Source of the DNA: Nissolia schottii
Taxonomy: Eukaryota > Streptophyta > Magnoliopsida > Fabales > Fabaceae
DNA length: 64,000 nucleotides
Direction of reading: 5' to 3'
Assembly (NCBI GenBank): GCA_003254905.1
Contig: QANU01095112.1
Span: 292,394-356,393, forward strand
The notes beneath the pieces are model-generated. The model saw only the letters and a program-made list of their open reading frames with translations. It was not told the DNA's origin and did no database searches. A program made the position numbers and the translations under genes. Positions 11,449-22,277 of this stretch are shown here, piece by piece (position 1 is the stretch's first letter; the number at the start of each line of letters is the position of its first letter).

Positions 11449-13484
11449 TCTAGAAGCTTAGCAGGGTGAAGACAAGATTAATGGTAAGCATGTTTTGAAT
11501 CTTCTAGTTCTCCCAGTCACGACCAAGTGTATGATTTAGGCACCGATGCCATTTGGTGTACTTAGAGCTCGATCTGGGCCATGTTTTTAGATCAGAAGGG
11601 AGCTGGAGAATTGAAAATTTGCTTTATGTGATTAACAAATTATGGGTTTCTGACTTACTCCTAAGAACAAGTCTTGGATGATATCGTTGCTCTCGTCCTC
11701 AACTATAGGACCTAGGGTATATTTCTTGGTGGAAAGATCACAAGGAAGAAAAGGGATCATGATTAGGAGAAACATAGAATATTAAAAGAGGAATGGATAG
11801 AGTTGGGAGCAAGTATTTATTAATTGAGAAGAAGAGGAAAAGAGTAAATTCGAGTAGAGAATAGTGCAATGGAAATGAGAATGGAATATGGGTTTTATAG
11901 TTGCTTTTGGATGATCATTGAAGAAGCTTTGCAATCATATCAGAGGTTTTCCTTCTCCATTAAGTTTCAAACAAATAAATTTGAAGGGATAATGATGAAA
12001 ACACATGAATCAATAGGGCGGTTGTAACAGATGTTAATTTGCGGGTTTATCGTGGCAGAGCTGAACAATGGCTTTGATTTGATAGTTATATCATCCGGCC
12101 TCATTTTTTGGCTAGCCGATATAAAGGGGCATATGTTACCACTCAAATTTCAAATTTGAGTCATGCTTTAGCTGAAAGGATTGGAAAGAGAAAATCAAGG
12201 CAAGTAAGAAGATGTAAATTTCATTGGCTGAAGGATCAATGAAAGTTGTGTCTGTTCACGGCTAAAGGGATTGTTTGCTTTAGAGATTTTTAGCCGAGTT
12301 GATAAGAGGGTTGTGGAAATAGCCATGAAGGAATGACTAGCGAACCATTAAGCTTAAGAGGACATTCTTCGAAGTGCTCATTTATTAGTTGTGGTAAGGC
12401 AGTTTTGTTGTGAGGTTGGATTGGAGGTTACAACGCAATAACAGTTTGGGCAGTTGCCATGGTATTTACACATTCAAAACATGGAAGGAAGGCAGATCCA
12501 GACATCTCAAACACAAGTTTACTTTGTTCTCTCTTGCTTTAACGCACTTTTGTTCTTAGTTTAATAGTAATTTTCTACATGTCTTTACCCAAAATCTATA
12601 AATTTGGTGTAATTGTTGGTTGTTGATTAATGCAAATCATCTTTTATTCCATATTTTTGCCTTTTGTCCAAGACTTATCTTCAGTTCTAATACTTAAAGA
12701 ACTCATAACTCGAATGTTGAGTCCCCCTTTCATTGGAATCACCTAATTAGAGATCAGTTATTATTTTATTCCACAGCTAGCACATTTTTGTAACTAGAGC
12801 ATTTGTTTTTGTGGTAACAAGTCCTTACGGTTTCTTTTTTCTTTTTGTGTCCTTACAGATTTTTTTATTTACTGTGATTGTCTTGTTTAACTCAAACAAA
12901 TTGAACCCAAAATAATAAAAAAGGAAAGAAGAAAAAATGAGACATACCACTGTTGGATAAATCAATCTTCTTTCTAAATCCCTGAAACCCAACATTCTTC
13001 CTTTCTTTACTAAGAAGCACCAACACTGACATAAATGCGGGACATGACACGTAAGACAATGATACACCAATTTTAAAATTTTTTAGTTTCTTTATCTCTC
13101 TAACTCCGCACTCGATACACAACCTCACCCTCGGTAAGGGAATTTAGAGAGAGAAGGAAGAAAAGAACCTGTTCTTCCAACGAAAGGTGTAAAGTTTGTC
13201 TGTACTACCCATCTCATCGATCCATGACCACCATCCCCATCTTCCTTCTCCTGTTTTCCTTCTCCTCTTCTTCTTCTTTTACCTGACACAAATTTTTCAG
13301 GGAGAGAAAAAAAGAGATAGGGAGAGAAGACTAAACAGAATTGGAGAGGGAAGAAAGAAGAACGCCGTTTAAGGAGAGAAAAAAATAAGAGGCAGAAATG
13401 GCAAGGTGATTAAATTGTTGAAAATTCCGATTGGGTATTTCTTCTTTTCTGGGGGGGTTTCCTGCACCGTGTCTTGGTGTGTCC
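11449..13484. other. Intergenic region and 5' flank of the SINA-type gene
   Basis: I recognise no gene. The part before about 12540 may hold the 5' side of the - strand PMD remnant. From about 13254 to 13390 the sequence is strongly CTTCTT/GAGAGA-rich (TTCTCCTCTTCTTCTTC, then GGGAGAGAAGACTAAAC), as is common in plant promoters and 5' UTRs. No clear TATA box is visible, and the transcription start cannot be placed from sequence alone. Confidence 0.4.
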
Positions 13485-13730
13485 ATGGACTCGGACAGCA
13501 TTGAGTGCGTGTCGTACTCTGATGGCGTGGACGGGGATGAGATCCAACGCCGTAGTCTTCATCCTCATCCCCATCACTACTCGGAGTTCTCTTCCGTGAA
13601 GCCTCGCAGCAGCGGCGCCAACAACGGTAATGTGGTGGGCGCCGCCACGGCTGTTCCTCCGGCAACCAGTGTCCACGAGTTGCTAGAATGCCCCGTTTGC
13701 ACCAATTCAATGTATCCGCCGATTCATCAG
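13485..13730 (+). CDS. SINAT: SINA-type gene, coding exon 1 (aa 1-82)
   Basis: It encodes the acidic and histidine-rich N-terminus and the first Cys pair of the RING (ECPVCTNSMYPPIHQ). It ends exactly on the CAG codon of Gln82, before the donor GTTTGG. Reading through the donor would meet a stop five codons on. Confidence 0.92.
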
Positions 13731-16700
13731 GTTTGGTTCTTGCAGTAATTTGCATCTAATGTGTGTTCTTGCCATGCGTGATTTCGTGTGTGCCTGGATA
13801 TTGTGGTGGTAGAGGGAAAGAGTAGTTGCTTTTGTCTCCTGTGTTTATCGTGACTTGTCCGATAAATTTGATGGATTTGAAGTGAGATTGACTGTGCTTG
13901 ATGGCATGTGTTTTAGGTGTTTATTGGCTTTGTCTTGGAGTTTTGTTTGTAGACATAGCTATAAGATCTCTGATATCGCTCGAGACTAACAGTGTGTTTG
14001 TAAGTTTTGTTTTGGAGAGAAAGGAAAGGTTTTGGGGGTGGGGGCTTGGTTTTAACATGTATTAAGCGCCCCCCAAAACCTTTGCTTTCCTTCCTCTTCA
14101 AAACAAAACTCGCAAACACACCTGAAATGTTGGGCGATAAAATAGCCAACAAGAGAATAAGTTAAATGTTGTGAAGATAAGAATATTACGCTAGAAGAAT
14201 GAGCACACCAGACAAGATAGGATTTATAAATGAATGTCCTAGAGAGAAAATTTAGGCAACACCTATTGTAGAAATGATGGCAAAATATCAATTTAGGTAA
14301 TTTGCTCATGTGAGAAGAAGACTTGTAGAAGTCCTTGTAAGTAGTCTAATAACTATTGGTAGAGTAAGATCGAGAAAAACTATGAACGAAACTATTAAGA
14401 ATGACTTAAATTTAAATGACTTGTTTGTAGACATAGTTTATGATTTGACATGGTGGTTTCATTTGATGCATATAGCTGGCCCCATTTAGTAGGAAAAGGG
14501 TTCGTTGTTGTACTTTTATCTAAAACGTAGTTGGGTATTTGATTTTGTTCATGAATGATATCAACCAATGGAAAAGGTAGAAATTTTCACTTTCACATTT
14601 GACATCAAAACTCAGTTAGCCAAAACTACTTGTTTTTGCCAAAATTGTTTGAAGTGGGATAAAAATCAGTTTGTACCGTTCCTAACATGATTTGGAGTGT
14701 TCATACTGAAATCCAAACATGCTATCATTGTTTGCAATTTCAGAAATATTGTGCATTAGAGAAAAAGGTTGACAAGGACTCAGGACTGTTTATGCATTCT
14801 GTTTTGAAGAAATGAACAGTGGGTTCAGTTTTTAATGTGGTTGTTAACAAGAACGTTCTGATTTTTGTAACATCATCACTCGTTTCTCATGAGAGAAAGT
14901 GCCAGAATATTTGCTCTGTCCGTATACCCGGGGAAAAACTATTCGTGTTGGATATGCTTCAGAGTTGCAATGTGTCTGTAATACTGTAATAAGCATGAGA
15001 CTTTGTCATGCCGGGTATCATTCTATTTGTGTTGTTTTCAAGGAATTACGAGGATAAGCTGTAGCAACCTCTTATAACCAAAAAGTAAATATATTAAATA
15101 AATAAATAAAAAACAGAAATCATCAGTGCTGCACAGTGTCACGTGCTGGACCTAATTTAAATTATTTAACTATGTTATTAGTGAGGTCCAAATATAGGGA
15201 TTAGTGTTTAGAAATTAGGGTTAAGTGTGATTTAGTAATTTTATTATTAATATTTGGCTATTTAAGGTTGAGTAGAATGTATTAGGAGGATATGGAAACC
15301 TGGGACTAGGATTAGGAGATCGGTAGCTTCTCAAAGTGCTATCATGAGAGTCGGTAGCCACTCGAAGTGCTACCAATCCTTGTTCTTACAATTTTATATT
15401 CACATCAATAATATTTTCAGTATTTCCTATATTTGGTGCTAGTACGCATAGCTGCCCAATCCCTCTGCATATCTGTCAAGAAAATCTCCTTAAAAAAGCC
15501 ATGTGCTATACAGCAAATATAAGCCAATTGCCTAATCTTATTTGAAATTAGCCATTGAGCCGAAGAAACGTTCTTTACAATACAATCATTACACTTCAAC
15601 CAAATGCTTTGAATAATAGCATTCATTCTGTTAGGAATCACCATCCTAACAGATTCCACATTGCCATGAAACCCCCAAGCCCCTGTACTTCTACCAAAAC
15701 CTCTAGAGATAGTCACCAGAAACTAGTCCAAGGACCTTAGGGTACACCCAGCATTCAGTTTGAAAGGTATTCCATGTAGGGCAAATGGGCAATGTAAGAA
15801 CAGATGAGGAACATGTTTTGAACAAGCAGAAACAAAACACATATCAATGGGAAGATTCGTTTGTGACCTGTTAACATGTCATTAATAATGATTCTATTAA
15901 GCACCAAAGTCCTTTGTAAAAAAATGATATTAGAGGAAGTTTTGGGCTTCAAAGGGGTTTATCAAGATAAGAAGTACCTCCTTCAGCAACTAAATTAGAA
16001 ATCAGAAGGAGGATTTGCATGGAACCACCTATAAGGGTCATGACTCATGAGAACAAATCATATTTATCCAAATTGGATTATTGGAAGACAAATGACGGAG
16101 TCAATGTGACCCAAAAGAGAGTACAATTGAGATTATTTATTGGAAAGTAGTGATGGGTTTATTTTTTGCATAATACTAGACCCCAACATATATTATTTGC
16201 AAATATTTTTAGTCATTACACATCTATTACGTTGGCCTAGGAAGATGAGTAAAACTTTTGCTAATCTGCAAAACTTAAATATCTCAAGTATATTTCAACT
16301 TAAGATTGCGAACGTAAGCACGTTAAATCAAGTGATTTACCTTCAAGATTGCTTTTAGGAAGCTCTATATGATGAGTATTACTAAAACATTTGTTTGATA
16401 AAAGAAGGGAAGAAATAAAAAGATTATATAACACAAGATATAAGCAAGATAAGGATCAGAAAGATCACACAATAAATTTATATGGGTTTAGCCAATCCCC
16501 AACAGAAACGTGATTTTTATATCTCCGAGTATTCTTGTGCAAGCCTCCAATATTACAACAAAATAGTCTAGTCGTAGCCTCTCCTAGCTAAAGGGAAAAT
16601 GAGGAATTTGTCCAGAAGGGTCTTAATGAGGGCAAATAAAACATGGCTGAGTTTTTCTTTTCATTCATTAGGCCATGTCCAGTTAGGTAAACGGAAAGAC

Positions 16701-19700
16701 CAGAGCTTGGAAAGGGAAGAGGTCAGACTCAATCGTTTAAAAGTGGAAGTGTAGGCCAAGGCTACTTGTAACACTCCACTTTCTTTAGAAATTACTTGGC
16801 GAAATAGATAAATAAATAAATTGATTAACTAGGACATAGAATTTAAAATTATTATGCTATTTTCAAAAGTAGCAATAAAGATGTTGAATATTTGTTAAAT
16901 ATTTGACAGGATTGAGTTTGTTAATAAATAGTAGGGATATAGTATAACTGTAACACTTAGAAAACCCTGAGCGGCCTGAAGCATGAATGAGGATAAGAAA
17001 CTCCCTAATCCCTAAGGTTTCCCACTGAGAGCGCTATGTTCTCACCCCACTCATCCATGACTTCAGGATTCGAAAAGGGACAAGGAAAGGAGCTACATGA
17101 GGAAGAACTTCCCGAGGAAGGATGGCTGAAGACTAGACGATTAGCTAGTAGATTATATATGTGTACTTGTACTTCTATGTGATATTTGCACTTAATACTT
17201 ATAATACTAATTTTGTATTTGCTTATGAATGTATGAGGGACCGTTGTTTGTTATCTTGGCATGCATTAATTATATCTTTATTTATAGCTAAGCATGCTAT
17301 GTTTCCACTCGCAATGTATGCTCTAACGTGACAAGGCTCCTAATTTACTCTATGCAATTTACAAGGAAAATTTTAATTTGGTCCATATTTTGGGTAACAA
17401 TATTTTTAAAGTATAAACGGGACTATGTATTATCCCCACCAAGGTAGATAACAACTTAGCCAGCAAGTTTGCGACTTAAGCGTAAGCTAGCTAGCTAGGG
17501 TGTTTCAATATGTATGTATGTAATGTAACTAAGTGTGAAACTGTTCGTGGACCAATATGATTGAATGTATATTATGTCTTCTATGGTTTGCTTTAATCAC
17601 TTATGTACTATGACGTTTGACGCCTAAGCCTTTTATACTTTATCGCTTGTATATATATATATCCATCTTTATACTCGCGGCTCATATATTTTGTTTCACT
17701 AAATAAGCAAAAAGTTTTAAATTGGTCCATATTATCAGTTAAAGAATATTTTCAAATGGAAAATAGGACTAAAAGTAATCCAACTGAGAAGTGACAAACT
17801 AATGAGCATTATTTACGACTTAAGTGTAAGTAGCTAGCTAAGGTGTTACACTACTCATTGCACCAAGAAGCTCCTGAGCTTCTTCTTAAATTACTGGGGC
17901 AGTCTGAGCTACTAGTGGATGAAAATAGATTGCAATTAGTTTTGCTTAGGGATGCTCTGGGTGCAAATGCACTACATGCTGAGTATGTTGTTTCCAACCA
18001 ATTAGTGTTCAGAGTTGATTTTATTGAAGGTGAGAGCATCATGGTATTTGAAAAGCCTGAGGTTAACTTGGGTGACCTTGGAGGAATTTTTATGAGGGAG
18101 CTACTACAGGGACAACCAGCAAGGATTCTAGCAAAGATGATGTATTACTGGTTGCTGTGTTGCTTCAACTCATCGGCTTGACTAAGGCTTCAACATCAAG
18201 TAATATAAGAAAGACCACTTCAGTAGAAGGTTCACTGTCAATCGGAGGTGGTGGGAGAGAACTCAAATCAGAAGAGGGGCAAGTAAATGATGGGCTTGAT
18301 AGGAAAGTGTTGTTGAGGAAGGAGGGTAAGGCAATTGAATTTATTACTGCCCGAGTATGATTTGGATTCAGAGTCCCAACAAGATTAGCAAGGTTTTTGC
18401 CTAATACCCATGGGTACTTTGAAAGTGATGTCATGGGAAATAAAATTCAAGAAACCATGTGGAAAGGAACTTATGGCATTAACTTGCACAAAAGCCTTAC
18501 GGTGTTTTAAGTTGTCACCATTCCTGAAGGTTGTAGTTGAGGTTTGCAAGGGCAGGGAGCACTTGCAGGAAAATACTATTTGGGACCCGTGACGAAGTCA
18601 TTTCAGCAACTTTTTTTTTTTTGTTTTCACTCCAACACACTGATGACAATGTGATTTTCGAAAGGGCGGGTATTGTCACAGCCCAATGGTATGTTTTAAC
18701 TTGATTATGTATTAGGTTTAAGAATAGCAATTAGGGATTAAGGATTAAGGGCAGTTTTGTAGTTTTATAATTAATAATTGGCTATTTAAGGTTAGGCAGA
18801 ATGCATTAAGGATTAGGATTTGGGGAAGATTTAACTAGAACAAGGAGAGTTGGTGGCCTCTTGAAGCGCTACCAATTGTTGTTTCTACTTAAGTCTACAT
18901 TAATAATTTATTAATTTTTATTCTATATTTCTCTGGATTATGGTGCCGTTACATTTTTTTCTTTCCTCTCCAAGCTTTCGGACCACTACTGGGTTGGGGT
19001 ACAAAGATTCGTATGTCCTTGGGGTACAGAAATTTCTCTTGGATATAAGAAGCTTCATTTGTCCTTGATATTCTTTAAGTGTTTAGAATCATCTTCAGAA
19101 ACTTTGAAAGAATGAGTTGATGATTGATTTTTATAGTTTGTGTGTATAGTGACTTACAGACATAACTCAAAGCAAAATCATTAGTAGCTTTAAAAATTTT
19201 AGACTTGTTTCTTACTCATCAAAACCACAAGAGATAGGCACCCGGAGACTTCTGAAGAGCTGGGAGCTAAAAGTTAGGAGATGAATGAAACGAGGGAGAG
19301 GCATTCCAAGTGGGTTATGAGAAATATATTTTGTAAAGGGGGGAAATTGGGGAGGATGTGGGACCCTCTAAGAGATTGTTGGACTCTGTTTTTTTGCTAC
19401 TGTTAATATAATTTTCTTCCTCAAACCTGTATGATCAATCATCATATTAAGGGGGGAAAAAATTCATAGTCTAGAGTCCCCAAAACTGCCGGGTGACTTA
19501 GTCTACAATTGATGAGTAAGAGTAACCACACATTTTTCAGTTCGCTTGGCACTTTTCTCTGTCTAATCAAGGTAATAATTTGTGGCTTTGAACATGAATT
19601 AGTTTACCATTAGATATGCTACAGTTTACCATTACATGTTTTGCTCCTTCCACTACTTAATTGTTTTGCCTTATTCTGGATTCTGTAGTATACTGCATCT

Positions 19701-22277
19701 TCCTTAAAGTCTTCACCTTCAACTTTCAATTTTGATATTCCTTGATCTCTTTTCGTTAAAAAGTTGTCATGTTGTTCTTTCCTGTTTGTCGTTCAGTTTG
19801 TTTATAGAAAGCTGATCCTTCAACTGGTAGCTGTATTTGACTATTTGGTTACCCATGCCTTTTTCAATGTGGTTTTGATCAAATTTGTTTCCTTGTACCC
19901 TTATTTAAAATTGACTGACTGCCATTGTGTTTATTCTAACATTTCAAGACTAACCTTTTTAGATGAGGAAATAGGATGGTGGGAAGGAAGACTGATGCTG
20001 ATTGCGTGAAGTTAGAGCATGATCAATTAAGATAAGCTTTTGATATATATGATGGTAACATTCTGTTAAGTTAGCTGTACCACTAGTTTGATCTTGTTGT
20101 ACAACTTTTAAGGAACTCAAAATGAATACCAACCTCAAGCTCTACAGCTAGTTTGATCTTGTGGTATAACTTGTAAGGAACCCAAATGAATACCAATCCT
20201 CAAGCTCTACAACTAGTTCGATCTTGTGGTGTAACATATAAGGAACTCAAATGAATACCAGTCCTCAATCGATAGTGTTTTGACTGTTATGAATATCAAA
20301 TCAGTAAGATATGAAGCCAATTGAAAGTTTCTAGATACCAACCAAGTTATATTTGGACAGGCCAGAAGAAAGGCTGTGGTTACTATTATTATCTTTGGTC
20401 CTTATTGAATTGTAAGTTATAGTATAAGCTCTTGCTCTCTAATAAGGTTGCATGCATGGAGGGATGTTGTTCATCAGTAGAATTATTTTGTGTTTAGCTG
20501 TAACCAAGTGATCATCCATGACCACATTCCACATATAAGTGCCCTCATAAATCTTCCCTAAGAAAAACCCCTAAACCAGGGTTTTAGAAACCACAAATAG
20601 CAACTATAAAATTGAAGAAACTAAATGTATTATTAATATCCTCAAGATGAACCCATGTGGATCATTTGAGGAAGAAGAAAATACAAAGCAAGTATGAAAT
20701 TGAAGTTTGTGAGATCTTGCCTAACTGATTCTCACCCCATCCTCTCACAACCTGATGCAAAACTGAAATCCATCTCCCTGGTCTTCACTCAGGCCCTTCC
20801 ATCCCTTGCCGTTGCCGAGTCAGCAAGTTTGTTGGGCTGAGTGAGCCCCATAGGATTCACCCCAACTCTTTGATTCACTCTTCCAACAGTTCCCCTATGT
20901 TTATTTGTTTTGTACACTTTCAAGGACCTCCTCTTACACGGGGTGGATTTCTAAGCAAGGGGACTGTGGTGCTGTAGGCCAAAATTTATTTCTAATTCCT
21001 CATTTGAGGTCTTTGAAAGCTGATGCTATCATCATTGAACCATATTAATTGACACTTGACACACTGCAAAAAGTCTGTATTTGCCAAAAACGGAGAAAGA
21101 AAAGTAACAAATAGATTTCTTGCAGTGCCACAATGGACACACATTATGTTCCACTTGTAAAACAAGGGTGCACAATCGATGTCCCACTTGTAGACAAGAG
21201 CTTGGAGATATTAGGTGTCTGGCACTGGAGAAGGTGGCTGAATCACTTGAGTTACCTTGCAAGTATTACTCTTTTGGATGCCCAGAAATATTTCCATACT
21301 ACAGCAAGCTTAAGCATGAGACAGTATGCAATTTCAGACCATACAGTTGTCCTTATGCTGGATCAGAGTGCTCTGTTGTTGGCGACATTCCCTTCCTTAT
21401 TGCACATCTGAGGGATTATCATAAGGTAGACATGCACACGGGATGCACGTTCAACCATCGATATGTAAAATCAAATCCCCAGGAAGTGGAGAATGCAACT
21501 TGGATGCTTACTGTAAGTGTCACATTTCTTTTTACAGATTCTCAGCCTTTGTCATATATTCTGTTTCGTACACTACTACCACCACCTATTAATGCACGTC
21601 CTATTTTAATGTCTATTGTTGGGAACTCTAGGGAGTTGTGGAGAGATGGAAAATGATGCCTTGGTAAATCCGTTTAAATCCTCCTTATGGCCAGTGATCT
21701 TTTATCTTTTTCCTTATATCCATCATTTCTTTTACATGGCTGAGCCATGTGTCACGGCTAATTAACTAAATAGCTTATTTTCTTTTGCGTTTCATTAAAT
21801 TGGTAATATTTTAAAATTGACCATGTTTTTATTCCTAATTTAGCTGCAACTGTAATGTCTTATTATGCTCCTCACTGCTTAATAGTGTCTGCCAACCTAC
21901 ATTTTCTTTGGTAGGTATTTCATTGTTTTGGACAATACTTCTGTCTTCACTTTGAAGCTTTCCAGCTAGGCATGGCTCCAGTTTACATGGCATTCCTTCG
22001 TTTTATGGGCGATGAGAATGAGGCTCGGAACTACAGCTATAGCCTTGAGGTTGGGGCAAATGGCAGGAAACTCATCTGGGAGGGTACACCGCGAAGCATT
22101 CGGGATAGCCACCGTAAAGTAAGGGATAGCCATGACGGTCTCATTATTCAGCGAAATATGGCACTGTTTTTCTCTGGTGGAGATAGGAAGGAGTTGAAAC
22201 TCAAGGTTACAGGAAGACTATGGAAGGAACAACAGAATCCAGATACTGGGGTGTGCATACCAAATCTTTGTAGCTGA
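13485..22277 (+). CDS. SINAT: SINA/SINAT-type RING E3 ubiquitin ligase (3 coding exons, 331 aa)
   Basis: Join 13485-13730, 21126-21512, 21915-22277. All junctions are GT-AG and phase 0. The product has a RING C3HC4 finger (C69, C72, C83, H87, C90, C93, C101, C104), then a SIAH-type cysteine/histidine-rich zinc-finger region (CKYYSFGCPEIF ... CNFRPYSCPYAGSEC ... HLRDYH), then a TRAF-like C-terminal domain (FGQYFCLHFEAFQLG ... IWEGTPRSIRDSHRKVRDS ... GVCIPNLCS). It shows no signal peptide or membrane segment. Family members act as dimeric E3 ligases in cytosol and nucleus, with the RING recruiting E2 and the TRAF-like part binding substrates. The start at 13485 gives the MDSDSIECVS opening typical of the family; an in-frame upstream ATG at 13431 would add 18 aa. 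The length suits plant SINATs (roughly 300-335 aa). No disabling change is visible. The paralogue cannot be fixed. Confidence 0.93.
13990..14124. mobile_element. MITE-like foldback element
   Basis: CAGTGTGTTTGTAAGTTTTG at the left is mirrored by CAAAACTCGCAAACACACCTG at the right. The inverted match extends about 50 bp inward through TTTTGGGGG/CCCCCAAAA, so the 135-bp segment is nearly all stem. CAGTGTGTTTG-type ends resemble hAT-related MITEs. The 8-bp flanks (GAGACTAA and AAATGTTG) do not match, so the superfamily is unsettled. Confidence 0.6.
14160..14510 (+). mobile_element. 5'-truncated RTE-type LINE 3' end (decayed)
   Basis: Reading through frameshifts gives MSTPDKIGFINECPRE, then ATPIVEMMAKYQF, FAHVRRRLVE and, near the end, DLTWWFHLMHIAGP. 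This matches, segment by segment, the C-terminal end of the RTE-type reverse transcriptase fragment at 47030-47451. It ends GTTCGTTGTTGTA, the TTG-rich 3' tail usual for plant RTE LINEs. No target duplication was recognised. Confidence 0.6.
15060..15448 (+). repeat. Small LTR, left member of a pair
   Basis: TG...CA-bounded sequence from TGTAGCAACC to GCTAGTACGCA. It shares GGCTATTTAAGGTTGAGTAGAATG and a GGTAGC-CTCGAAGTGCTACCAAT block with the right member at 18674-18953. It also matches the reversed fragment at 45572-45775. The body carries a TATTTAAGG motif usable as a TATA box. It is longer than its partner because of indels. Confidence 0.55.
15449..15952 (-). pseudogene. LINE-like zf-RVT region remnant
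   Basis: Reading - strand: FLQRTLVLNRIIINDMLTGH, ICVLFLLVQNMFLICSYIAH, then a frame of 99 aa (GFGRSTGAWGFHGNVESVRM ...). The pattern L-x-T-x-x-x-L ... C-x-L-C ... H-L/F-x-x-C is what remains of the zf-RVT region found at the end of plant L1-type LINE ORF2. It is degenerate and the call is tentative. Confidence 0.35.
15953..16766. other. Intronic stretch without recognised feature
   Basis: Probably transposon debris inside the small-LTR pair. I see no coding motif or repeat boundary I can support. Confidence 0.3.
16767..17850 (+). mobile_element. Rearranged family T solo LTR with CTACT target duplication
   Basis: It begins TGTAACACTCC and ends AGCTAGCTAAGGTGTTACA. The 5 bp on both sides are CTACT (16762-16766 and 17851-17855), a perfect target-site duplication. 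Internally the LTR head (16767 to about 16940) is joined directly to a 3' segment, deleting most of the middle. A complete LTR 3' terminus (GGGTGTTTCA) already occurs at 17506, followed by a second terminus at 17850, so two LTR tails lie in tandem. A frame after 17045 reads MTSGFEKGQGKELHEEELP, a very shortened counterpart of the acidic LTR frame. Confidence 0.75.
17851..18673 (+). pseudogene. Decayed internal region of small-LTR element
   Basis: A frame with LLKLLGQSELLVDENRLQLV and VFRVDFIEGESIMVFEKPEV runs to a stop at 18179-18181, followed by frames broken by stops. I do not recognise the protein. The purine-rich CGAAAGGGCGGGTA ends one base before the right LTR at 18674, consistent with a polypurine tract and hence the 3' end of an element body. 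Confidence 0.35.
18674..18953 (+). repeat. Small LTR, right member of a pair
   Basis: TGTCACAGCCC to GGTGCCGTTACA, TG...CA ends, directly after a polypurine-like tract. It shares GGCTATTTAAGGTTAGGCAGAATG and the TTGGTGGCCTCTTGAAGCGC block with the left member at 15060. The outer 5-bp flanks of the pair (TAAGC and TTTTT) do not match. Confidence 0.55.
20074..20270 (+). repeat. 65-bp minisatellite, three units
   Basis: Units start at 20074, 20139 and 20204 with GCTCTACAGCTAGTTTG-like sequence. Each contains GATCTTGTGGTRTAAC, TAAGGAACTCAAATGAATACC and CCTCAA. The position is inside intron 1 of the SINA-type gene. Confidence 0.75.
20271..21125. other. 3' part of SINA intron 1
   Basis: No repeat or gene is recognised. 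It ends in the polypyrimidine-poor but canonical acceptor AGATTTCTTGCAG. Confidence 0.4.
21126..21512 (+). CDS. SINAT: SINA-type gene, coding exon 2 (aa 83-211)
   Basis: It completes the RING finger (CHNGHTLCSTC ... RCPTCRQELG) and encodes the SIAH-type zinc-finger region and the linker up to NATWMLT. The acceptor is TTGCAG|TGC and the donor ACT|GTAAGT, a consensus site. Confidence 0.93.
21915..22277 (+). CDS. SINAT: SINA-type gene, coding exon 3 (aa 212-331)
   Basis: It starts GTATTTCATTG after the acceptor TTTGGTAG and encodes the TRAF-like substrate-binding domain to the C-terminal CIPNLCS and stop TGA. No frameshift or stop is present. Confidence 0.93.
   Translation, partial: VFHCFGQYFCLHFEAFQLGMAPVYMAFLRFMGDENEARNYSYSLEVGANGRKLIWEGTPRSIRDSHRKVRDSHDGLIIQRNMALFFSGGDRKELKLKVTGRLWKEQQNPDTGVCIPNLCS

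Larger units (their letters stand above)
13731..21125 (+). other. Intron 1 of the SINA-type gene (7395 bp, transposon-filled)
   Basis: The donor is CAG|GTTTGG and the acceptor TTTCTTGCAG|TGCCAC. The intron falls between the second and third metal ligands of the RING finger. It carries a MITE-like foldback, an RTE-type LINE end, a small LTR pair, a family T solo LTR, other decayed coding fragments and a 65-bp minisatellite. The stretches 14511-15059 and 18954-20073 hold nothing I recognise. Confidence 0.88.

Noticed and set aside
13431..13484. Upstream in-frame ATG of the SINA-type gene
   Set aside because: The 18 extra residues (MGISSFLGGFPAPCLGVS) do not resemble family N-termini, whereas MDSDSIECVS at 13485 does.
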